From assembly GCA_023416735.1 (NCBI GenBank), contig JAEZGX010000038.1, positions 1-64,000 of the forward strand: a stretch of 64,000 nucleotides of DNA. The letters run 5' to 3'. The position numbers and the translations under genes were made by a program. Below, one piece after another: positions 49,789-58,841 of the stretch (within the stretch, counting starts at the first letter, position 1; each line of letters begins with the position of its first letter). The notes beneath the pieces are model-generated. The model did not search any database, was not told where the DNA came from, and worked only from the letters and a program-made list of their open reading frames with translations. Source of the stretch: Verrucomicrobiota bacterium. Lineage in GTDB: Bacteria; Verrucomicrobiota; Verrucomicrobiia; Opitutales; Opitutaceae.

Positions 49789-51618
49789 TCACCCCACCCA
49801 TCGCTCCATCACGCGCACCATCTCCGCCATCCTCAGCGGCTTGCTGAGATAATCGTTCATCCCGACTTTCATACAGCGGGTCTTGTCATCCGCCGTCGCA
49901 TTCGCCGTCGTCGCCACGATCGGCGTGCGCGAGTCCAATCGACGAATCTCCAGCGTCGCATTCCAGCCGTCCATCTCCGGCATCAGGCAATCCATGAAAA
50001 TGATGTCGTGGCTGCTCAACCGCGTCTTCGCCACCGCCTCCGCGCCATTCTCCGCAAACTCCACCTCGCAACCGAGCTTCTTCAACATGCCGCCCATCAC
50101 CACACGGTTCACGCTGTTGTCCTCCGCGACCAACACCCGCAGCCCCTTCCGCGAAAGCCTCACCGCCTCCCGCGGCGGCACGGCGCCCTTCTGAACACCT
50201 CTCGCCTCGCGAAACGCTTCCACGAGTTGTTCGCTTTGCAGCACCGGCTTCACCACCATCGCCGAAAATTCCGGCGGAAACAGCGTTTCCGTATCCGCAT
50301 GTCGATTCGGCGGCGCGAGCAGGATGAACTTCACGTCCTGAAGTTCCGGCATCGCCCGCGCTGTCTTCACCCACTCGTCCGCGCCCGGCAACGCGCACGA
50401 ATGATCCACCAGCACGAAATCGAACGGCTTCTCGCCCGCCGCCCCACGCAATCTCTCCAACGCCTCCGCGCCACTCCCGGCCGTCGTCGCCTGCATCCGC
50501 AGCGTTTTCAACATCCCTTCCAACGCCGTCGCCGCCACGGGAAGATCCTCGACAATCAACACCGATCCCGCCGGCGCCTCGACGCCCCCGACCGGCGCGT
50601 CGTCCACTTGCATCGGCAGCGTGAACCAGAAAAGCGAGCCCTGCCCCGGTTTGCTCTCCACGCCAATCTGCCCGCCCATCAACTCCACCAGCCGCTTGCT
50701 GATCGCCAGCCCAAGCCCCGTCCCGCCAAAGCGCCGCGTCGTCGACGCATCCGCTTGCGTGAATTTCTCAAACAACCGCACCCGCGTCTCCGCCGGAATC
50801 CCCATGCCCGTATCGATCACGTTGAACCGCACCCACACTCGGGGCGCGATCGCCGGATCGAGTTCACGCGTGATACGCACCAGCACGTGCCCTTGCCCGG
50901 TGAACTTCACCGCATTCGAGACCAGATTGAGCAACACCTGCCGCAATCGGGCGGGATCGCCGTGCACGCCGGGCGCCACGTCCGGCGAAAAATCCAACAC
51001 CAACTCCAGCTTCTTCTCCCCCACTCGCGCCGCAGCGATTTTCAACACATCCACCACCGGCTGCCGCAGATCGAACATCGTGTGATCGAGCAGCACCTTG
51101 CCTTCCTCGATTTTCGAGAAGTCGAGAATGTCGTTCACGATCGCCAACAGCGCCTCAGCCGAAGTCCGCACGGTCGTCATGTAGTCGCGTTGTTGCGCGT
51201 TCAGCGGCGTCTCCAACATCAACTCCGCCGACCCAATCACGCCATTCAAGGGCGTGCGGATCTCATGACTCATCGTCGCCAAAAAATCCGTCTTCGCCCG
51301 ATTCGCCGCGTCCGCGATCTGCTTCGCCTGCCGCGCCTGCGCCGACGCCAATTTTTCCAAGTCCAGTTGCCGCGCCTGCTCGAGCTGCGCCCGATCCCGC
51401 TCCAACGCCCGCTGGTGCACCATCCAAAACACCGCCGCGCCCATCCCCGTCACCACCATCCCGCCCAGCAGCCAGAGCCACGGCTCGGCATCCGCGCCTT
51501 CGATCGAGAGCGGCTCGTGCGCACGTAAAACGTTCGCCGTCAGGAGACCTAACAGCGACGGAAGAGCGGGAGACCACCGTCGAACGGGCGTGAAGCGCAC
51601 ATCGGCGTGTCTAGCCAA
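49789..51618 (-). CDS. hybrid sensor histidine kinase/response regulator
   Basis: A 609-residue hybrid kinase. A short N-terminal part has a membrane helix (about residues 47-67), a coiled coil follows, then HisKA with phospho-His118 in FLATMSHEIRTPLNG, and a HATPase domain (N-box NLVSNAVKF, G1 VIDTGMGIP, G2 GGTGLGLAISKRL). Two receiver domains follow: the first with Asp in FVLVDHS, the second complete with MDCLMPEMDG and the Lys in YLSKPL. No periplasmic sensor domain of size is present. The start is uncertain: TTG at 51618 or GTG at 51600. It lies downstream of the MFS gene by about 40 bases. Confidence 0.93.
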   Translation of the reverse strand: MARHADVRFTPVRRWSPALPSLLGLLTANVLRAHEPLSIEGADAEPWLWLLGGMVVTGMGAAVFWMVHQRALERDRAQLEQARQLDLEKLASAQARQAKQIADAANRAKTDFLATMSHEIRTPLNGVIGSAELMLETPLNAQQRDYMTTVRTSAEALLAIVNDILDFSKIEEGKVLLDHTMFDLRQPVVDVLKIAAARVGEKKLELVLDFSPDVAPGVHGDPARLRQVLLNLVSNAVKFTGQGHVLVRITRELDPAIAPRVWVRFNVIDTGMGIPAETRVRLFEKFTQADASTTRRFGGTGLGLAISKRLVELMGGQIGVESKPGQGSLFWFTLPMQVDDAPVGGVEAPAGSVLIVEDLPVAATALEGMLKTLRMQATTAGSGAEALERLRGAAGEKPFDFVLVDHSCALPGADEWVKTARAMPELQDVKFILLAPPNRHADTETLFPPEFSAMVVKPVLQSEQLVEAFREARGVQKGAVPPREAVRLSRKGLRVLVAEDNSVNRVVMGGMLKKLGCEVEFAENGAEAVAKTRLSSHDIIFMDCLMPEMDGWNATLEIRRLDSRTPIVATTANATADDKTRCMKVGMNDYLSKPLRMAEMVRVMERWVG

Positions 51619-51659
51619 TGCGAATTCAAATGCAAGGGATGTTCACCCCAACGAGAGTT

Positions 51660-52919
51660 TCACTTCCTCGCCCTCGCCTCGCGCCTCTGACTGATCGCCA
51701 GCGAAATCCAAAACGCCGCCGCCAACACCAACGCCGCCGGCAGAATCAACACCGCTTTCCGCAAGCTGCCGGTGAGATCCGAAATCCACCCCACCAATCC
51801 CGGCGACCACAAATCCCCAAACGCGTGAATCGCGAAAATCGATCCCGCCATCGCTTTCGCCCGCAGATGCACCGGCACCGTTTCCAAAATCAACGTATTC
51901 AACGGCCCCGTCGGCAAAAATAGAAACAACATCGCCCCCGCCAACGCCATCCGCGCGACCGCCGGATCGGGAATCAAAAACGCCGCGAACGACACCGGCA
52001 CCGCGCACACCGAGCTCAAAGCGAGCAGCGACGAATACCCCGCGCCACTCCGCCGCTGCCACGCACTCGCCGCCAAGCCTCCGCCCAGCGTCGCCACCAG
52101 GCCCATCACCACCAACGACAGCCCGAAAAATCGCCCCGCCGCTTCCAGCTCCATTCCGTGCTCCCGATAAAGAAAAGTCGGCGCCCACTGCGCGAAGCCG
52201 CCCATCGCAAAGGTCTGCGCGATGTAGCCCGCCACCACCCAGCGATACGCTTTCGACTCCAGCAGCGGCAGAAACGCCCGCAGCCCAAACCCCACTCGCG
52301 TTTCCGCCTCCGCCGCCGATTTCTCGCGCGGCGGCTCTTTCAACCAGAACAACACAAACGCCAACAGCAGCCCCGGATAACCCGCCCACAAAAACGCCGC
52401 CCGCCATCCATACCTCGCCGCCAACGCACTTCCAATGATGTAGCCGAGCGCCGACCCCACCGGTATCGCGAGATAGAAGATCGAAATCGCCGTATTCCGT
52501 CGCGGCCCGCGAAACAGATCCGCAATCCAACTCGGACTAATCGTCCCAAAACTCGCTTCACCAAAACCAACCAGCACCCTGAAAAAAATCAGCGCCCAAT
52601 ACGAGCTCGTGTGCCCCGACATCAACGTGCCCAAGCTCCACACAAAGACCCCGCCGCCAATCAACCACCGACGGCCCAGCTTGTCCCCGAGATATCCAAA
52701 AATCGGAGACGTCAGGAAATAGCCCCACATGAACGCGCTCAACAGCCAGCCCGCATCGCGGTCCGACAGCATCAACTCCTCCTTCACCGGCGTCAGCACC
52801 GCCGCCAGCAACTGCCGATCCAGATAATCCAGCAGGTTCAGCCCGGTCAGCACGATCAACGATCCCACCGGCCAATAGCGTTTGTTCTCGTTCACGCTCC
52901 GCCAGCAAACCCGCTGCAC
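51660..52919 (-). CDS. MFS transporter (spinster-like)
   Basis: A 419-residue major facilitator transporter with twelve hydrophobic segments. The loop motif GYLGDKLGRRWLIGGG between helices 2 and 3 is the MFS signature, and GFGEASFGTISPSWIADLF resembles spinster/sugar-phosphate type members. The start at 52919 is a GTG, with another GTG eight codons further in. It precedes the hybrid kinase on the same strand. Substrate unknown. Confidence 0.9.
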   Translation of the reverse strand: MQRVCWRSVNENKRYWPVGSLIVLTGLNLLDYLDRQLLAAVLTPVKEELMLSDRDAGWLLSAFMWGYFLTSPIFGYLGDKLGRRWLIGGGVFVWSLGTLMSGHTSSYWALIFFRVLVGFGEASFGTISPSWIADLFRGPRRNTAISIFYLAIPVGSALGYIIGSALAARYGWRAAFLWAGYPGLLLAFVLFWLKEPPREKSAAEAETRVGFGLRAFLPLLESKAYRWVVAGYIAQTFAMGGFAQWAPTFLYREHGMELEAAGRFFGLSLVVMGLVATLGGGLAASAWQRRSGAGYSSLLALSSVCAVPVSFAAFLIPDPAVARMALAGAMLFLFLPTGPLNTLILETVPVHLRAKAMAGSIFAIHAFGDLWSPGLVGWISDLTGSLRKAVLILPAALVLAAAFWISLAISQRREARARK

Positions 52920-52997
52920 CGCCCGTGCAAAGCCCCAATCGCGTCAGCGCACCGTCATCGGTGGAACCCGGCGCCTCCGCCGAGTCTTCCGCCCCAC

Positions 52998-54152
52998 TCA
53001 GAACCGAAACGTCATGCCCGCGCGGATACCTTGCAGCTTGCTGAGATCCACCCGCGAGACATACCGCGAGGTCCCATCATCGCTCACGACTTTCTGCTCG
53101 TAGTCTCCGCTGTTCTGATAAACCGCACCGACATAGAGCCCCGCGTTATCCGTGAACGAATACTGCAGGTTCGCATCCACGTAGAAGCCCGGCGTGATGT
53201 AACTCGACGTATCCGTGATGAACAACGCCAGGTCCTCGCCCGTTTCCGGCGAGAAAGTCTGCGTCACTTCATAGCTCGAACCGGCATACACGATCACCGC
53301 GCCCACGCTGAGCGTCGCGCTAAACCGCTCGGTAATCGGATACTGCAACACCGGGCCTGCACGGAAAGTCATGAACGCCCCGCGCAACCGCCAGTGATTC
53401 TCGAAGTCCGCCGAGGTCGTCGCCTGGGAGGTCTGCCGGTCCACCGGCCGGTAGCGCAACAACACCGAGGTATCCACCGTGCCCGTGGTCTGCGGCGCCA
53501 CATAGGGCGCTTTCGGTGCCGCCTGGCCATCGAGCGAGTAATAGTCCGTCGTGCGGTCCACCGTTGCCGTCACGGTCGAGCGCGTCGAGGAGAGGATCTG
53601 ATTGATGCTCATCCCCGCCACCACACCCCACTTCAAACGCGAGTTGAACAGCGTTCCGATATCGCGATCCAACGACAGCTCGATGCCATACGTCGCGCCC
53701 GGATCTTTGTCGCGAAATCCCGTATCCGTCACCGTCGCCTTGTAGCTGTTCATCATGATGTAACCTTCGTTCGCCGCCTGCTCATCATTCAGAAAACTCC
53801 AGTTGTTCGTCTTTCCATCCGGCGTGATCGGCACCTGCACACCCGAGGGATCCGTCATCGTCCGCTGATCGCGAAACACATAACCGTCGTGATAGCCGCG
53901 CTCCAGATCCTCCGAGAGATCTTTGTCCAGATTCATGCTCCTCGACTGCAACACGCCTCCCCCGCCAAACTCGGTCCCCACCCCCGTCAGCACGCGGAAC
54001 CCGAGCCGCACCGCCTGCTTCGGCGTATAGACCACGAGATCGTCTTCCACGACCGGCACATAATCGTCGATATTCGGATCCTCGATACGCTGGCCCAAAG
54101 CCACACCGCTGAAGACGAGAAACACGCACGATGCGCGACGCAGGAAATTCAT
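52998..54152 (-). CDS. predicted outer-membrane protein
   Basis: A 384-residue protein with a signal peptide (MNFLRRASCVFLVFSGVALG) and a sequence of alternating beta-strand type to the C-terminal RAGMTFRF, ending in Phe as outer-membrane barrels do. No family recognised. It carries Tyr-rich strands such as YITPGFYVDANLQYSF and GLYVGAVYQNSG. It is upstream of the MFS gene by 78 bases on the same strand, so the two may be co-transcribed. Confidence 0.7.
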   Translation of the reverse strand: MNFLRRASCVFLVFSGVALGQRIEDPNIDDYVPVVEDDLVVYTPKQAVRLGFRVLTGVGTEFGGGGVLQSRSMNLDKDLSEDLERGYHDGYVFRDQRTMTDPSGVQVPITPDGKTNNWSFLNDEQAANEGYIMMNSYKATVTDTGFRDKDPGATYGIELSLDRDIGTLFNSRLKWGVVAGMSINQILSSTRSTVTATVDRTTDYYSLDGQAAPKAPYVAPQTTGTVDTSVLLRYRPVDRQTSQATTSADFENHWRLRGAFMTFRAGPVLQYPITERFSATLSVGAVIVYAGSSYEVTQTFSPETGEDLALFITDTSSYITPGFYVDANLQYSFTDNAGLYVGAVYQNSGDYEQKVVSDDGTSRYVSRVDLSKLQGIRAGMTFRF

Positions 54153-54309
54153 AGAGGAAGAGGAGGCGAGTGTTGGACGGTCTTCCCGCCCGAAGGTTTC
54201 CGGAAAGATTCGAGAGCGGCTCCGTTGCAGTCAACGAGAGATTCGCCGACGCCCTGCACCATTGACATCGCCCGCCCCCCACCCGTGAAACTGCCCCTTT
54301 TCGCCCGTC

Positions 54310-54783
54310 GTGAACAAAGAATCCCTTCGCCAACAAATCCTCCAGCAGCTTCGCACCGAACATGAATTGCAGATTCGGGCCGCGCAGATCTCGCGCGACG
54401 AAGCCATCGACGAGGAAAGCCGCCCCGAAAATAAATACGACATGCACAGCCAGGAGGCCGCCTACCTCGCCGAAGGCCAGGCCCGCCTCGCCGCCGAGAT
54501 CGCCACCAGCATCGAACTCTACGCGTCTCTTTCGCTGCCCACCTTCACCCCCGGCTCCGCCATCGCCGTCGGCGCCCTCATCGAAGCCGAATCCGGCAAA
54601 ACCAAATCCTGGTATTTCCTCGGCCCTCGCGCCGGCGGACTCGAACTTCAACTCGAAGGACACATCGTCCTCGTCCTCACCCCGCAATCGCCGCTCGGCC
54701 GCACCTTCCTCGGCAAACGCATCGGTGACTCCATCGTCCTCCCGGGCCGCAAAGATCCTGCGCGGATTTCAACCCTGCTTTAA
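54310..54783 (+). CDS. GreA/GreB-like transcription elongation factor
   Basis: A 157-residue protein. Residues 1-75 are helical and could form a coiled coil (ESLRQQILQQLRTEHELQ, with SQEAAYLAEGQARLAAEI). Residues 80-150 match the Gre-factor C-terminal domain: FTPGSAIAVGALIEAESG, WYFLGPRAGG, and SPLGRTFLGKRIGDSIVLPG. The acidic coiled-coil tip of true GreA is not obvious, so it may be an RNA-polymerase-binding relative and not a cleavage factor. GTG start at 54310. It faces convergent tonB downstream. Confidence 0.8.
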   Translation: MNKESLRQQILQQLRTEHELQIRAAQISRDEAIDEESRPENKYDMHSQEAAYLAEGQARLAAEIATSIELYASLSLPTFTPGSAIAVGALIEAESGKTKSWYFLGPRAGGLELQLEGHIVLVLTPQSPLGRTFLGKRIGDSIVLPGRKDPARISTLL

Positions 54784-54800
54784 TCCCACCGCCCAACCGC

Positions 54801-55454
54801 TCAGGTCTCCAAACTAAACACCACCGGCACCGCCATCCGAAACCGCACCGGCACGCCCTGCCGCGTCCCGGGCTCAAACCGCCACTTTTCCACCGCCCGC
54901 AACGTCGCCGCCTCAAACCTCGCATCCGTAGATCGGACCACGCGAGGCCGCAACACCCGCCCCGCTTCATCAACGACAAACTCCACCCACACTTCGCCCG
55001 TCAAACCAGTCCCACGCGCCTCGTTGGGATACATCGGCGCCACGCGCACTTTCGTCCGCGGGGTCTTGTCCAATGCTCCCGCCGTCAACACCGGCACGTC
55101 CCGCCACTCGTCCGTCCCCATCGGATCGCCCCATTCCTCCCGCGGAATGTGCACACCATCGATTTTCACCGGCGAGCGCGTTTCGCGCGGCGGCAGTTCG
55201 AACACCGCCCGCTCCGTCGCAATAAACTCGTCCGCCGTGAGCCGACCCGCATCGGGATTCCCTTTCGGCGCCGCCACTTCGGTCGCAAAGATCTCCACGT
55301 CCTCCGGCGGCTCTTTCGGCAAAACAAAAACCATCTCGTCAATCACTGCCGGCGGCGTCGGCTCGACCCGCGGAGTTTTCTCCCAATCCAGACAGATGAG
55401 TCCGGCGTGAAACGCCGACGAGACCACGACAGGCCAGGTGAATCGATTTAACAT
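54801..55454 (-). CDS. tonB: TonB family energy transducer
   Basis: A 217-residue TonB. One N-terminal membrane helix (about residues 5-22), a proline-rich periplasmic linker (TPRVEPTPPAV, PKEPPEDVEIF), and a C-terminal TonB domain with APMYPNEARGTGLTGEVWV, VDEAGRVLRPRVV and AVEKWRFEPGTRQG. It would couple ExbB-ExbD energy to outer-membrane receptors such as the one at 35557-37554, although the genes are dispersed. Its start overlaps nothing; the divergent exported-protein gene begins about 110 bases away. Confidence 0.93.
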   Translation of the reverse strand: MLNRFTWPVVVSSAFHAGLICLDWEKTPRVEPTPPAVIDEMVFVLPKEPPEDVEIFATEVAAPKGNPDAGRLTADEFIATERAVFELPPRETRSPVKIDGVHIPREEWGDPMGTDEWRDVPVLTAGALDKTPRTKVRVAPMYPNEARGTGLTGEVWVEFVVDEAGRVLRPRVVRSTDARFEAATLRAVEKWRFEPGTRQGVPVRFRMAVPVVFSLET

Positions 55455-55563
55455 GATGTCCTCCAGGTTGTGCGTTCATCTTCTTAACGGGCCATGTCGC
55501 CGTTTCTTTGATCCCACACGCAGAGAATTTGATTCGGCTCCGCTCTTTCGCTTTCACCGCGCA

Positions 55564-56256
55564 ATGCGTGTTGCTGTCGCCTTCCTCCTTCTCGCCGTCG
55601 CACTTCCGCTGTCGTCCGCGCTCGCCAGCGACGAAGTCCGCCCGCAACTCCTCGCCGCCCTCGAAACCTTCCGCACCGAAGGCCCGCGTGGCTGGTCCTT
55701 CACGCAAACGACCGAAAGCGGCGACCAACGCCGCGTCGAACGCTTCGACCCCGCCCAACCCGAATTCACCCGCTGGTCGCTCCTCGAACTCGACGGCCGC
55801 GCGCCGACTCCCGACGAACTCCACGACTACCGCCAAAAAGTCACCCGCCGCTCCTCCGCCACCAACGCGCCGCATCTCACCAAGCAGTTCGATCTCTCCA
55901 CACTCGAACTCGTCGCCGACGCCGACGAGCGCACCACCTGGCGATGCCGTTTAAAACCTTCCGAAACCGGCGACGCCACCGCCGAACACCTCGCCGCCAC
56001 CCTTCTCTTTCACACGCCCACCCAGACCATCGAGTCTGTCGAAATCGCCTCGATCGAACCGTTCGCGCCCACGCTCGGCGTCAAAATCACCGAGCTCAAA
56101 ACCACCCTCACTTACAGTCTTCCCGCCGGCGATCGTCCGAGTCTTCTCCTGAAAAGCACCACCCGCCTCCGCGGCCGCGCCTTCTTCCTAAAATCCCTCG
56201 ACGCCGACATGTCCGTCACGTTCAGCGACCACGAAAAAGCCGGCCGCCGGCGGTAG
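55564..56256 (+). CDS. exported protein of unknown function
   Basis: A 230-residue protein with a Sec signal peptide (MRVAVAFLLLAVALPLSSALAS). The mature part has a Thr-rich middle and strand-like alternation (RTTWRCRLKPSET, LLFHTPTQTIESVEIASIEP, TTLTYSLPAGDRPSLLLKST), perhaps a lipoprotein-carrier-like or beta fold. No family recognised. The ATG at 55564 is chosen because it gives a clean signal peptide; the frame is open further upstream. It is followed by convergent glgB. Confidence 0.7.
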   Translation: MRVAVAFLLLAVALPLSSALASDEVRPQLLAALETFRTEGPRGWSFTQTTESGDQRRVERFDPAQPEFTRWSLLELDGRAPTPDELHDYRQKVTRRSSATNAPHLTKQFDLSTLELVADADERTTWRCRLKPSETGDATAEHLAATLLFHTPTQTIESVEIASIEPFAPTLGVKITELKTTLTYSLPAGDRPSLLLKSTTRLRGRAFFLKSLDADMSVTFSDHEKAGRRR

Positions 56257-56297
56257 CGCGAAACGCCCCCGCCGCGATTCCTCGCGCCGTCGGCACT

Positions 56298-58511
56298 TCA
56301 CTCCGCCGTCCACTTGAAAACAAACGTGCTGTGCGGCGGAAGCTTCAACGCGATCGACTGGCTGTAGCCGTCGCACTCCGAGTCTTCCGTGTGACGCGCC
56401 CCGTCGTTCCCCAAACCCGTCCCGCCGTAGAACTCACTATTGGTATTGATCACTTCGCGCCAAAGCCCGCGCCGCGGCACCCCGATGCGATAATCCCTTG
56501 TTGCTCCGGAAAAGTGTCCGACCACCACGAATAAGGTCTTCTCTTCCCGATCCGTTCGCAGATACGCGATCACACTCGCCTCCGCATCCGTGCACGCGAT
56601 CCAACGAAAACCCTGCGGATTCAGATCATTCTGACTCAGCACCGGCTCGCTCGCATACAACTTGTTCAAATCCCGCACGAGCAGCCGCACGCCTTCATGG
56701 TCGACGTATTGGCAAAGATGCCACTCGAGCGCGCTGTCGTAATTCCATTCATGCGACTGCGCGAACTCGCTGCCCATGAACAACAGCTTCTTCCCCGGAT
56801 AACCCCACATGTGCCCATAAAGCGAACGCAGCTGCGCCGCTTTCTCGGGGATATGCCACGCGGACATCTTCAGCAGCATCGAACCTTTCCCGTGCACCAC
56901 TTCGTCGTGCGAAAACACCGTCACGAAGTTCTCCGCATACTGATACAGCATGCCAAACGTCAGATCGTTCTGATGCCACTTCCGGTGAATCGGGTCCTTC
57001 GCGAAATACCGCAACGTGTCGTGCATCCAGCCCATGTTCCACTTGTAGTCGAAGCCCAACCCGCCCTCGCTCGTCGGCTTCGTCACTCCGGGAAATGACG
57101 TGCTTTCCTCCGCGATCATCAACGCGCCGGGATGATACTGATGCACGAGATCGTTCACCCGCTTGAGAAAATCGATCGCCTCCAGATTCTCGCGCCCGCC
57201 GAAACGATTCGGAATCCACTGCCCCTCTTTCCGCGAGTAATCCAAATAAAGCATCGAGGCCACCGCATCCACGCGCAGCCCGTCGATGTGATACCGCTCC
57301 ATCCACGCGAGCGCATTCGCGATCAGGAAACACCGCACTTCGTTGCGCCCATAATTGAAGATCAGCGTGCCCCAATCCATGTGCGCGCCGAGCCGCGGAT
57401 CCGCATGCTCGTAAAGATGCGAGCCGTCGAACTCCGCCAGCGCGAAACTGTCGCGCGGAAAATGCGCCGGCACCCAATCCAGAATCACGCCAATCCCGCG
57501 CTGGTGCAGATAATCCACCAGCCACGCAAAATCCTCCGGCGATCCATGCCGGTGCGTCGGCGCAAAAAATCCCGTCACTTGATAGCCCCACGAGCCCGTG
57601 AACGGATGCTCCGCCAACGGCATGAACTCCACGTGCGTGAAACCCATCTCCGTCACGTAATCCGCCAGCTGCACCGCCGCCTCGCGATAACTCAGCCGCC
57701 GGTTCGCATCCTCCGCATCGCGGCGCCACGAATTCAGATGCACTTCGTAAATCGACATCGGCCGGTCGATCGATCCCGCCCCTTCGCGTCGCTTCTGCAT
57801 CCACTCGCCGTCGTTCCACGTGAACTTCGAAACATCATACACCACCGACGCATTTCCCGGCGGCGCTTCGAAATACGTCCCATACGGATCCGTCTTCAGC
57901 CGCACATGATCCCGCTGATCGCGCACCGCATACTTGTATAATTCCCCCTGCTCCAATCCCGGCACGAACAACTCCCATACGCCCGACGATCCCAGCGGAC
58001 GCATCTGGTGATAACGCCCGTCCCAGTGATTGAAATTCCCCACCAGCGAAACCTGCTTCGCCGCCGGTGCCCACACCGCGAACGCCACTCCCGGCACACC
58101 GTCGATCGTCCGCACGTGCGCGCCCAATTTATCGTAAGCCCGATGCTCGTTCCCTTCGTTGAACAGATATAAATCCTGATCACTCAAGGTCGGCAAAAAC
58201 GCATACGGATCGTAAAACTGCCGCAGCTCCCCCGCTGGCGTCTTCACCCGGAGCTGATACCGAAAAACCGCCGCGCGCTTCGGAATGAACACTTCGAAGA
58301 GCCCCTCCTCGGCAACCAACTCCATCGGCCATTGCTCGTTCGGAGCCGGATCCACTACGATGCACGCCTCCGCGCCCCGCACCAACGCCCGCACGACCAA
58401 TCCCTTCGTTTTCCCTTTCGTGTGCGGATGCATCCCGAGCACCGAGTGCGGCGACGTGTGGCTGGCGTTGAGCAGATCCGTCCGATCTTTTTGCGAGATG
58501 ATCACGGCCAT
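56298..58511 (-). CDS. glgB: 1,4-alpha-glucan branching enzyme
   Basis: A 737-residue GlgB that introduces alpha-1,6 branches in glycogen. An extra N-terminal domain (residues 1-110) and the CBM48 domain (FAVWAPAAKQVSLVGNFNHW) precede a GH13 barrel. The catalytic residues are visible: Asp415 in GLRVDAVASMLYLDY, Glu468 in IAEEST and Asp536 in FSHDEVVHGKGS. Full length; ATG at 58511. No other glycogen gene is adjacent. Confidence 0.97.
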   Translation of the reverse strand: MAVIISQKDRTDLLNASHTSPHSVLGMHPHTKGKTKGLVVRALVRGAEACIVVDPAPNEQWPMELVAEEGLFEVFIPKRAAVFRYQLRVKTPAGELRQFYDPYAFLPTLSDQDLYLFNEGNEHRAYDKLGAHVRTIDGVPGVAFAVWAPAAKQVSLVGNFNHWDGRYHQMRPLGSSGVWELFVPGLEQGELYKYAVRDQRDHVRLKTDPYGTYFEAPPGNASVVYDVSKFTWNDGEWMQKRREGAGSIDRPMSIYEVHLNSWRRDAEDANRRLSYREAAVQLADYVTEMGFTHVEFMPLAEHPFTGSWGYQVTGFFAPTHRHGSPEDFAWLVDYLHQRGIGVILDWVPAHFPRDSFALAEFDGSHLYEHADPRLGAHMDWGTLIFNYGRNEVRCFLIANALAWMERYHIDGLRVDAVASMLYLDYSRKEGQWIPNRFGGRENLEAIDFLKRVNDLVHQYHPGALMIAEESTSFPGVTKPTSEGGLGFDYKWNMGWMHDTLRYFAKDPIHRKWHQNDLTFGMLYQYAENFVTVFSHDEVVHGKGSMLLKMSAWHIPEKAAQLRSLYGHMWGYPGKKLLFMGSEFAQSHEWNYDSALEWHLCQYVDHEGVRLLVRDLNKLYASEPVLSQNDLNPQGFRWIACTDAEASVIAYLRTDREEKTLFVVVGHFSGATRDYRIGVPRRGLWREVINTNSEFYGGTGLGNDGARHTEDSECDGYSQSIALKLPPHSTFVFKWTAE

Positions 58512-58841
58512 AAGGAGTTACGAGTCTCGCACCCTGCCCCAAGGCCCACCGTCCGTCTAGCTCCAACCTCGAAATTATCCCCCCGAATCCCGCTACCGAA
58601 CTTCACCCCGTTCACGCCCCTCGCCCTTCACCCGCACAGCGCTCGTCTGGGAGAAAAGCTCCACGCCCCACGATCCAAACTCCAGAGAATATCCCATGTT
58701 CAAACACCAGTTGGAGCTTGGAATATGGAGATTCCCTGGAGCTTGGTGCTTGGATCTTGGAGCTTCTGCACATGATCAGCGGTCCTCGGTTCTCCGGCGG
58801 GCTTGCTTGCCCGCACCACGCCGCCTTTCCTCCCGCCCAAC
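58512..58841. other. 330-base divergent gap with a long inverted repeat
   Basis: Between divergent glgB and lptD. It holds the word-like inverted repeat listed at 58657-58765; otherwise I see no gene, riboswitch or clear promoter. If lptD starts at the TTG at 58803, the gap is 40 bases shorter. Confidence 0.5.
58657..58765. repeat. long AAGCTCCA/TGGAGCTT word hairpin
   Basis: The left arm (58657-58710: AAGCTCCACG..., ATCCAAACTCCAGAGAATAT, CCCATGTTCAAACACCAG) pairs with the right arm (58711-58765: TTGGAGCTTGGAATATGGAG, ATTCCCTGGAGCTTGG, ...TTGGAGCTT) with only a few mismatches and almost no loop, giving a hairpin of about 54 bp. The words match those at 19171-19233 and 49651-49770. Confidence 0.8.
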
